From: a virus
Virus record (IMG/VR): IMGVR_UViG_3300001851_000137
Span: 1 to 26,472 of that record
Strand: one strand, 5' to 3'
Length of the DNA: 26,472 nt
The notes under the pieces are model-generated. The model was given only the letters and a program-made list of their open reading frames with translations. It did not search any database and was not told the origin of the DNA. The translations under genes were made by a program, and so were the position numbers. Position 1 is the first letter of the stretch. Every line of letters begins with the position of its first letter. Of the stretch, positions 20,769 to 26,472 are shown one piece after another.

Positions 20769-21323
20769 CTAGTTCAGGGACGTGACCTCGAGATCCTGCA
20801 CGGTCATCGTCTCCGCTGTCGAGCCTGACCGCTTGGCCTGCACGCTGATGATGTTCGCCGCCGTCAAATCGACCGACCCTGAGGCCACTGCCGCTGAGGC
20901 CGGGAGCAGAAACGTGCCGGCCGCAATCACCGAGGTATTGAAGAAGGCTTTCCCTGTCGCGAACAACGTGCCCGTGCTGCCCGTCGTGCGGCAATGCACG
21001 TAGAGATCCAGCCACCAAGACAGATTGGTCTGTCCAGCCACGAGCGTCTGTGCGGCCGACGAGACGATGATCGTGCCGTTGGCGTTCCCGCCGTTGCCGT
21101 AATACACGTCAAACGTGAGATTGCCAGGTGTCGCGGCCGTCGTAATCTTGCCGAACATCCGGATGCGCATCTTCTTGCCAGGTCGCGCCCAATACTGACC
21201 GCCCAACACCGGGAAGTTTGACGCCGGATAGAGCGCCAAGTCCGTCGTGCTCAACGTCACGGCAGAGATGTCGGCGGAGATGAACGGTTCGCGCAGGTCG
21301 TTGTAGAAGAGTCCGTCAGCCAT
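20769..21323 (-). CDS. Beta-rich structural protein (184 aa)
   Basis: This encodes 184 residues and starts at the ATG at 21323, two bases after the upstream gene's stop. The sequence is rich in beta strands with a jelly-roll flavour: YWARPGKKMRIRMFGKITTA, then NLTFDVYYGNGGNANGTIIV, LSWWLDLYVHCRTTGSTGTL and SGSVDLTAANIISVQAKRSG. Such proteins are usually minor virion components of phages. No enzymatic motif is visible. It sits in the extra portal-to-scaffold gene block. Confidence 0.6.
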   Translation of the reverse strand: MADGLFYNDLREPFISADISAVTLSTTDLALYPASNFPVLGGQYWARPGKKMRIRMFGKITTAATPGNLTFDVYYGNGGNANGTIIVSSAAQTLVAGQTNLSWWLDLYVHCRTTGSTGTLFATGKAFFNTSVIAAGTFLLPASAAVASGSVDLTAANIISVQAKRSGSTAETMTVQDLEVTSLN

Positions 21324-21325
21324 GA

Positions 21326-21745
21326 CTAGGCAATCCTGATGAGCGCCGTCGCCGCTGCCGGCAACGGGAACTGGACGGTAAACGTGCCATTCGTGCTCGT
21401 GATGTCCGAGCCGAAATCAATCACCGCGACCGCCTTGTTACTGCGCGTGCTGTTGTAAATGAGCGCCCCACGCGCGGTGATCGTGGAATTGGCCCATGAG
21501 GGATCGGTAGACCAGTCGATAAACGCCGTATCCGTGTCTAAGGCGGCCGTAAAGCCGACCAACGTCTGCCCACCAGCCACGTAGCCCGTCCCGCTCACCT
21601 CATTGGTCGCGCTGTAGGCTGTGGTCGCCTTGCTCAGCGTTGCCGCTGAGGTATACAGGGCAATCATGTAGACGTCCGTCGAGACATGCGTCCCGGACAG
21701 AATCTCCGTCTTGAACGAATTGCACATTGCCTGCGTGATCGCCAT
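21326..21745 (-). CDS. Conserved phage structural-type protein (139 aa)
   Basis: This encodes 139 residues; the ATG at 21745 overlaps the portal stop (TAATG). The sequence runs FKTEILSGTHVSTDVYMIAL, YTSAATLSKATTAYSATNEV, SGTGYVAGGQTLVGFTAALD and ARGALIYNSTRSNKAVAVID. This order (short helix, YMIALYTS-A-L, TxEVxGTGYxAGGxxL, A-GALIYN) is one I know from widespread small phage proteins near head genes that are annotated hypothetical or structural. The function is unknown. Confidence 0.65.
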   Translation of the reverse strand: MAITQAMCNSFKTEILSGTHVSTDVYMIALYTSAATLSKATTAYSATNEVSGTGYVAGGQTLVGFTAALDTDTAFIDWSTDPSWANSTITARGALIYNSTRSNKAVAVIDFGSDITSTNGTFTVQFPLPAAATALIRIA

Positions 21746-23988
21746 TAGGCTTCCGCTCCTTCGGCCTCTGGCGCTTCACCTTCGACGGTCGCGCCTTCAA
21801 TGGCCCCATCCGGCCCCCGCTTGAACGTGATGGACTTGCGCCGTTCCTGCTCTTTCCGCACGGTATCCGCCGCCCGATGGACCGCCCGCATCGACTCCAT
21901 GCCGATGTCATGCGCGTGGGCGCGTGCCGCTTCCAGCTCCGCCCGCTGCCCTTCCAGCATCGCCAGCGCCGAGGCTTTCTCCACCTCCAGATTGGCAATC
22001 AGCCGCTTGGTTTCCTCTTGCGCGGCGGCGATCTCCTTCTTCGCCTCAATCTCCGCCGCCGCAATCAGTTTCTTGGTATCCAGTTCGGCTTGCTTCTCCG
22101 AGATCATCTGGTTGAGCTGCTGAATCTGCTCGTGCGCCATCTGGGCATACTGATCAAGCGCCTGGAGCCGCTGCTGGACCTGGGGCGGGATGTTCTGCTC
22201 CTTGTCATCCTGCGCCAGTGGATTGGCCTTCTTCAGCCGCTCCGCGAGCTCGTAGGAGCCTGGCCACGTCATGTTGCGGACCCAAATGTCGGCGCCCACC
22301 TTCGCCAGTTCCGGGGCGGCCGTGAACAATTGCCCCATCGCGTCGGTCGCTTCCTGCTGCTGGCTCTGGTAGGACTTGCCCGCCGTGAACGCGAAGTCGT
22401 AATCCCCCGCCTGCAAGTCGAACACATGTTGGACGGCCTGCGTTCGCATCGCCATCGCCTGCTGCTGCTGTTCCGGCCCCAAATGCGTGATGATGTCGCG
22501 CTCCTTGTCGTCGGCGCCCTTGATGCGGAGCAAGCGCGGCGTGTCGTAGAGTTCGCGGACCATGTAGTAGAGAATCTTGGCCGTCAGGCGAATGCCTCGA
22601 CCCAGATTGTCCATGTAGTCCGACGCCTGCATCTCCTGTTGGAGCTTGCGGGCGTTGATGGCCCGACCCGAGGCGGCTGCACCCTCCGGCCCAGCCTCGT
22701 TCATGGAGACATCGACGTAGCCGAGAATCGCTCGAAGCTGCATCGACGCCCGCTGGGCCGACATCGTGGTGGCCTGAATCGGCGGCTCGCGGTCAATCGG
22801 AATCGGGGGCGGCACCATGGACCCACCGACCGACTGCGGGCTGTAGACCAAGGCATCCCAGTTCTTGCGGTTCGCCGTGGCCCACATGTCCTGATAGTCG
22901 GCAATCTGTGTATCCGCGACCAACCACCGCGACTTGGCGCCAACACCTACGGATTCGGTGGAGGCCGACTCCATGTAGTTCACTTGGCGCTGCGGGTCTT
23001 TCGCCATCCGCACCAGGCCGCGATAGTCCACCTTCCCGCCGATGTTCCGGCGCTCGCCGACAATCTCCACGATGGGAATGTGCCGACCGGGGATCGTCGT
23101 CTCGGCCAAGACCTCGACGCCATTGGTCAACATCCACTTGACCGTGCGCTTGGGTATCTCACGCGAGCGGACAATGGACTGCCCCTCAGGCAGCAGCGGA
23201 TCGCCCTTGGTGTATTTCCCCTTCACCCGCTTGCGTGGACCGCGCTCGAGCAAGTCATCCCAGACATACGTGCCGTCGCTCAGCGTGTGGCGGGTTCTCG
23301 AGCTTTCCTCGATGTAGAAGTATTCCGCGATCCTGACGCGCTCCTTGGTCAACCAATCAGGCGGAGCCGATGATCCAACACCAAACAGCCCGTTGTGGGC
23401 CGCTACAGACGACTCGCCAAAGCGGGCTTTGTAGTCGTCCATCGTGAGGTCGTCATAGACGAATGCCCACCGCGCGTCGGACTTGTCCGGCTCCTTGGCT
23501 GAGGGGTCCAGGAACACGCTGTGCTGGTTGTCAATCCAGCACACCTTCAGGTCTTGTTCGTCCGAACTCTCCGCCACGTAATAGGGCAGAATCCGCCAGT
23601 AGCCCCGGCCCATCTTGACCTGATGTTGACTCGCCCACGTGTAGGCGTAGTCCGCGTTCGAGTTCGTCTCAATGCGTCGGAGGATGGCCTGCCAGAGCTG
23701 CGCGGTTTCCTGTGTCGCCCCGTCCCCACGTGGATTGACCACAATCCCAGGACGGGCCGAGCGGGCCTGATTCAAGACCTGCTTAGTCGGTCCTGACAGC
23801 AAATCAATCGTCAGGCAGGGCTTCCCTGACCTATCGCGCTCCTGCTTGACTGCCTCATCCCAATGCTCGCCCGACTCAAAGCGCAGGTCATCAAGCTCTT
23901 TGGTGATCTGTTCGCTGTAGGCGCCATCCGCAGACTTCCAGCGGTCTTTCAGCGCGGTCTGTTCGGCTTCGGTCAGGTCTCGTATCAT
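21745..23988 (-). CDS. Portal protein, P22 gp1-like (747 aa)
   Basis: The ATG at 23988 has AAAAGGA seven bases upstream and forms an ATGA overlap with the 40-aa membrane gene; a GTG seven codons earlier is less likely. P22 gp1 has 725 residues. N-terminal core: LRFESGEHWDEAVKQERDRS, then GKPCLTIDLLSGPTKQVLNQ; next WKVGRGYWRI-type KMGRGYWRILPYYVAESSDE and IDNQHSVFLDPSAKEPDKSD. The clip and wing regions are followed by ASGRAINARKLQQEMQASDY, characteristic of this portal family. The C-terminal third is a long Gln/Glu/Lys/Ala coiled coil (AAAEIEAKKEIAAAQEETKR), equivalent to the helical barrel of P22. It forms the twelve-subunit DNA entry channel. Confidence 0.88.
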   Translation of the reverse strand: MIRDLTEAEQTALKDRWKSADGAYSEQITKELDDLRFESGEHWDEAVKQERDRSGKPCLTIDLLSGPTKQVLNQARSARPGIVVNPRGDGATQETAQLWQAILRRIETNSNADYAYTWASQHQVKMGRGYWRILPYYVAESSDEQDLKVCWIDNQHSVFLDPSAKEPDKSDARWAFVYDDLTMDDYKARFGESSVAAHNGLFGVGSSAPPDWLTKERVRIAEYFYIEESSRTRHTLSDGTYVWDDLLERGPRKRVKGKYTKGDPLLPEGQSIVRSREIPKRTVKWMLTNGVEVLAETTIPGRHIPIVEIVGERRNIGGKVDYRGLVRMAKDPQRQVNYMESASTESVGVGAKSRWLVADTQIADYQDMWATANRKNWDALVYSPQSVGGSMVPPPIPIDREPPIQATTMSAQRASMQLRAILGYVDVSMNEAGPEGAAASGRAINARKLQQEMQASDYMDNLGRGIRLTAKILYYMVRELYDTPRLLRIKGADDKERDIITHLGPEQQQQAMAMRTQAVQHVFDLQAGDYDFAFTAGKSYQSQQQEATDAMGQLFTAAPELAKVGADIWVRNMTWPGSYELAERLKKANPLAQDDKEQNIPPQVQQRLQALDQYAQMAHEQIQQLNQMISEKQAELDTKKLIAAAEIEAKKEIAAAQEETKRLIANLEVEKASALAMLEGQRAELEAARAHAHDIGMESMRAVHRAADTVRKEQERRKSITFKRGPDGAIEGATVEGEAPEAEGAEA

Positions 23989-24107
23989 CCGCGCGTCCTT
24001 TTCCGCCACTCGTCAATCCAGTCTTCCGCGAACAACCCCACCACCAGCAAGAGGCAGCCGAGCAGGATCTCTTGCCAGGCGACGAGCTGCTGAGACAGCC
24101 AGCCCAC
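23985..24107 (-). CDS. One-span membrane peptide between packaging genes (40 aa)
   Basis: A GTG at 24107 shares a base with the previous stop (TAGTG), and the TGA overlaps the portal start (ATGA). The 40-residue product has one hydrophobic helix (EILLGCLLLVVGLFA, residues 13-27) flanked by a polar Gln/Trp N-terminus and a strongly basic tail (DEWRKRTRG). Coupling at both ends makes chance unlikely. A membrane peptide among packaging genes has no known role here; it could be a holin-like or superinfection-type protein, but this is speculation. Confidence 0.5.
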   Translation of the reverse strand: MGWLSQQLVAWQEILLGCLLLVVGLFAEDWIDEWRKRTRG

Positions 24108-24295
24108 TACACCAACCTCCGCAGATACGGCTCAATCAATGCCCGCACCGCCTCGGCCTGCTCATCCGTCAGACAGGCCAACGTGTCCTCCAAGTGCTGC
24201 CGCGACTGGAGATGCCGCGCAAACTTGGCAATCCGTTCGCTGTTGATGGGTTTGCCGCTGCCCACCAAGCGATCGGCGAGGTCTTCAGCGGTCAT
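24107..24295 (-). CDS. Small helical hypothetical protein (62 aa)
   Basis: The ATG at 24295 overlaps the terminase stop (ATGA); an ATG four codons upstream is also possible. The sequence reads MTAEDLADRLVGSGKPINSE, then helices RIAKFARHLQSRQHLEDTLA and LTDEQAEAVRALIEPYLRRL. It is compact and charged with a predicted helical bundle and resembles no family I can name. Its place between terminase and portal suggests an accessory role in packaging. Confidence 0.5.
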   Translation of the reverse strand: MTAEDLADRLVGSGKPINSERIAKFARHLQSRQHLEDTLACLTDEQAEAVRALIEPYLRRLV

Positions 24296-25569
24296 GCGCC
24301 CATCCATCCTGACGCCAACGGTTGCCGCATCGACGAGAGCACTGGCACCGCTGGCTGCTCCTTCAATGCGACGGCCAGATACCGAAAGGCGTCCGCCGCG
24401 TGACTGGCCCAGTCATGCACCGGGACCGCCTTGAACTCATTGAGCCGCGTGTTGTAGTCGCGCCGGTAATGCTGCAAGGCTTCGAGGCCCGCTTGCGTCT
24501 TGTCGCGATCGAACCAGCAGCTTGCGAGCAGCATCCGACTCGCGTGGATGCCGTCCTCGATAGGCAGATTCGGGACGACCTTGAAGTTGATGCCAAGCTG
24601 CGCGGCCGTTTCAATCCGAGACCGTCCGCTGCCAAGTTCCCGCACCTGAATGTCATGTGGCGCGTAGTGCGTGCCGTAGACGTAGCCCTTCTCCTGCAAC
24701 ACCTTGGCGTAGTGCGGCAAGCCTTCCCCGCTGGCCTCGTAGAAGTCCACCACGCGCACTTCGCCACTCTTGAGCGTCTGGACGAACCAGATCGCGCAGG
24801 CATCGCCGACGCCCAAATCCCACGCCGTATGGACGGGCAACGTGCGCGAGACGGGCACTGACGTGATGCGCTCCTGCGTCCGCAACTGCTCCAGCTCCTG
24901 CGAGAAGATGGCGCCCTTCACGGCCGCTTCAAACGAGCATTCCCATTCCTGCCGATACTCGTCCTCCGTCATGACGGCGCGAGCGGCTTGTAACTCGTGC
25001 TCAGGAATGAGCTTGGTATCGGACGCCTTGAACTCGAGAAAGGCCCAGTCATCGTTGCCAATCGCCTGCTGCTTCGCGTCGTAGAACTGGTTCTTCCCGT
25101 TCGGCGTGCCCAACCACAGCGCCCAGCCTTGCCGATCCGCGAGTGCCGGCCTGACGACTTCGGTAAAGATGTTCGACGGCTGTAAGCCATACTCATCGAA
25201 CACCACGCCATCGAAGTAGAGGCCGCGCAAGGCATCGGGATTGTCCGCGCCGAACAATTGCACCCGCCGATCACCAGGCAGATTCACAATCAGGTCCGAC
25301 TCCCGATGCTCCACACGCGGAATCGGCTTGGTATACGCCTTCAGGTAATCCCACGCAATCAACTTGGCCTGTCGATAGGTCGGCGCAATATAGGCGTAGC
25401 GTGGTCTCGGCTTGGTGCATTCCAGCGCCGACATGACCAAGTGGTTGATCGCGCAGACGGTCTTTCCCATGCGCCGATGACAGACCGCGACGACCCAGCG
25501 ATGCGCCTCGAGGGCATGATGAATCCGCACCTGTTGGGGGCGCGGCTCATACCCCAGGTCCACTACCAC
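24292..25569 (-). CDS. terL: Terminase large subunit (packaging ATPase/nuclease)
   Basis: This encodes 425 residues; P22 gp2 has about 499. ATPase motifs: Walker A CHRRMGKT (residues 30-37, Lys36), Walker B GVVFDEYG with Asp125 and catalytic Glu126, and coupling motif LGTPNG (153-158). The C-terminal RNase H-like nuclease has Asp251 in AWDLGVGD, HD at 305-306 and Asp386/Asp393 in HDWASHAADAFRY. Such an enzyme pumps DNA through the portal and cuts the concatemer. The start is a GTG at 25569, inside the small-subunit stop region; the GTG at 25563 (TAGTG) is equally possible. Mechanism (headful or site-specific) cannot be read from this alone. Confidence 0.93.
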   Translation of the reverse strand: MVVDLGYEPRPQQVRIHHALEAHRWVVAVCHRRMGKTVCAINHLVMSALECTKPRPRYAYIAPTYRQAKLIAWDYLKAYTKPIPRVEHRESDLIVNLPGDRRVQLFGADNPDALRGLYFDGVVFDEYGLQPSNIFTEVVRPALADRQGWALWLGTPNGKNQFYDAKQQAIGNDDWAFLEFKASDTKLIPEHELQAARAVMTEDEYRQEWECSFEAAVKGAIFSQELEQLRTQERITSVPVSRTLPVHTAWDLGVGDACAIWFVQTLKSGEVRVVDFYEASGEGLPHYAKVLQEKGYVYGTHYAPHDIQVRELGSGRSRIETAAQLGINFKVVPNLPIEDGIHASRMLLASCWFDRDKTQAGLEALQHYRRDYNTRLNEFKAVPVHDWASHAADAFRYLAVALKEQPAVPVLSSMRQPLASGWMGA

Positions 25570-25838
25570 TTCTTCACCACGTTGACCGTGAGATCCTGAC
25601 CATCCTTCCCGGTCAGTTCAGTCCGCGCCAACTTCGGGATGTGATACTCCACGACATCCGAGAAACAGCGCCACGCCGCTTGTGGGCCTTCCTTCTGGTA
25701 AATCTCCTCTAGCCATTCCTCCAGACGCGGCGAGAAGCCATCCACCAGCCGCGCAATCGCCTCACGGGCATTGGCGGTGGCTTTATTGGGCCGACCCTTG
25801 CGCCCCGGCGGTGGATTATTGGGTCCAAACTTCGGCAT
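25563..25838 (-). CDS. terS: Terminase small subunit (DNA recognition)
   Basis: This encodes 91 residues. The N-terminus is Pro/Lys/Arg-rich (PNNPPPGRKGRPNKATANAR) with a GRKGRP run resembling a DNA-contacting hook. REAIARLVDGFSPRLEEWLE then FSDVVEYHIPKLARTELTGK follow, the signature I know for small terminases placed just before the large subunit in P22-type and related phages. It would select viral DNA for packaging and start the TerL motor. The overlap with terL is typical. The ATG at 25838 lacks a strong Shine-Dalgarno sequence. Confidence 0.75.
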   Translation of the reverse strand: MPKFGPNNPPPGRKGRPNKATANAREAIARLVDGFSPRLEEWLEEIYQKEGPQAAWRCFSDVVEYHIPKLARTELTGKDGQDLTVNVVKKW

Positions 25839-25846
25839 ACTCGCGC

Positions 25847-26062
25847 TTACTGTGTGGATTTGGGCTCTCGACCCATCAGCTCGTCATAGACGGCACGAAG
25901 CTCTCGCGCCTTGTCGGCTGGCACCTCACTAAAGGCAGCGACATTACGACCGTAGAAAATCTTCCACCCTTCCTCATAGCGGCGCTCTGCTAAGGCTTGA
26001 CCTGGCGTGAGTCGCTCCTGATACGCCTGCCGCGTGCGCTGGAGTCGGCCTTCAGGCACCAT
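25847..26062 (-). CDS. Small helical hypothetical protein (71 aa)
   Basis: The ATG at 26062 has GAGG four bases upstream and overlaps the previous gene's end by 11 bases. The 71-residue product is charged and helical: VPEGRLQRTRQAYQERLTPG, then QALAERRYEEGWKIFYGRNV and DKARELRAVYDELMG. It has no recognised domain. A longer form starting at 26083 is less likely. Its position just ahead of the small terminase suggests a link with packaging or late gene regulation. Confidence 0.5.
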   Translation of the reverse strand: MVPEGRLQRTRQAYQERLTPGQALAERRYEEGWKIFYGRNVAAFSEVPADKARELRAVYDELMGREPKSTQ

Positions 26063-26300
26063 ACACCTCGTGCGCGTCCGCAATCATCGCCAACAGCTCG
26101 GCATTGGTGCGATGGTCGAGCGCCGGCACCACCACTCTTGCCTCGTATGGGACAAATGGCGCTCGGGCAAACTCTATCGCGTGCAGTAACTCGCATCCCT
26201 TGGCATGGCCCACCATCTTCATCTGCTGACAACTCGGGCAGACGTGATGGACGGGATCGCCTTCCCACTCAATCGATTGCAAGAGTTCGAGGATGGTCAT
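26052..26300 (-). CDS. Small Cys/His zinc-binding-type phage protein (82 aa)
   Basis: This encodes 82 residues. GAAGG lies ahead of the ATG at 26300. HVCPSCQQMKMVGHAKGCEL (residues 19-38) contains Cys21, Cys24, His32 and Cys36, spaced like a compact zinc site (CxxC ... HxxxC). Short proteins with CPxCxxxxxxGHxxxCxL are frequent in phage genomes before packaging genes, without a known function. The rest is predicted helix (LDHRTNAELLAMIADAHEVY). A nucleic-acid or protein contact is plausible. Confidence 0.6.
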   Translation of the reverse strand: MTILELLQSIEWEGDPVHHVCPSCQQMKMVGHAKGCELLHAIEFARAPFVPYEARVVVPALDHRTNAELLAMIADAHEVYGA

Positions 26301-26303
26301 GGG

Positions 26304-26472
26304 CTAGCCTTCCAGGTCGATGCTTCTCGAGCCACTGCGCGTGAAGCCAATGACCCGACGGAACACGCTCGAGGTCGCCGTGCCGCCGTAGAAGCCGCCC
26401 AACAGCATGAACAGGAACAAGCCGCCCGGTGTCGCGGGCGTGACCACGGCGGGTTCCGACTTGAACAGGAAC
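26304..26472 (-). CDS. Partial gene for a small membrane protein (5' end beyond window)
   Basis: A frame ending at the TAG at 26304-26306 is open to the right edge and encodes at least 55 residues. An inner Met lies in the sequence GGLFLFMLLGGFYGGTATSS. A hydrophobic glycine-rich segment forms one predicted membrane span and is followed by a basic tail (VFRRVIGFTRSGSRS). The start may lie beyond the window, so length and any N-terminal domain are unknown. It is three bases upstream of the zinc-type gene. Confidence 0.4.
   Translation of the reverse strand, partial: FLFKSEPAVVTPATPGGLFLFMLLGGFYGGTATSSVFRRVIGFTRSGSRSIDLEG

Noticed and set aside
21877-23373. 498-codon plus-strand frame opposite the portal gene
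   Set aside because: Composition (Arg/Leu/His-rich) and full overlap with a clear P22-type portal gene mark it as an antisense shadow.
1-26472. CRISPR arrays, tRNAs, insertion sequences, integrase or attachment sites
   Set aside because: I saw no regularly spaced repeats, cloverleaf-type sequence, transposase motifs or recombinase genes. The only notable repeats are the 28-bp pair and the in-gene 66-bp units.

Overview
The window is the late (virion assembly) half of a tailed-phage genome or prophage. Every gene I can support lies on the minus strand, so transcription runs from position 26472 toward 1. Gene content and order match a short-tailed phage of the P22 assembly type: small terminase, large terminase, portal, scaffold, coat, gp4-like tail adaptor, gp10-like stabilisation protein, a set of Ala/Gly/Gln-rich ejection-type proteins, then a receptor-binding fibre. 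Base composition is GC-rich throughout. The sequence does not identify the host, and no integrase, att site, tRNA, CRISPR array or bacterial flanking gene is visible.

Layout in transcription order. (1) 26472-25563: a cut-off membrane peptide gene, a small Cys/His (zinc-type) protein, a small helical protein and the small terminase. (2) 25569-21745: large terminase, a 62-aa protein, a 40-aa membrane peptide and a 747-aa P22-type portal. (3) 21745-18818: seven accessory genes that have no counterpart between portal and scaffold in P22. They include a protein with five 22-residue tandem repeats and a coiled-coil gene whose 3' end recurs as a 28-bp perfect direct repeat about 700 bp further on. 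(4) 18719-18671: a strong intrinsic-terminator-like hairpin just ahead of the scaffold ribosome-binding site. (5) 18659-13066: scaffold, coat, probable decoration protein, a conserved enzyme-like protein of unknown role, three small proteins (one with an AT-hook) and a gp4-like adaptor carrying an extra N-terminal domain. (6) 13069-5157: gp10-like protein, a small tail protein and four ejection-type proteins. (7) 5096-4029: fibre with a P22-tailspike-style N-terminal particle-binding region and a C1q-like C-terminal tip. (8) 4007-1: an accessory/lysis-type region with a coiled-coil membrane protein, tiny membrane proteins, a metallophosphoesterase, a small winged-helix-like protein, a C39-like cysteine peptidase, a DUF6378-like protein, small hypothetical proteins and the start of a clan GH-A-like glycoside hydrolase that runs off the left edge.

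Most neighbouring genes touch or overlap through ATGA, TGATG, TAATG or TAGTG junctions, so translational coupling along one or a few long transcripts is likely. Starts were chosen from these junctions and from visible Shine-Dalgarno sequences. Several true genes are too short for routine calling (52, 42, 40 and 30 aa). No stretch longer than 300 bases lacks a gene; the longest gaps are about 98 and 93 bp, either side of the 18818-19069 gene.
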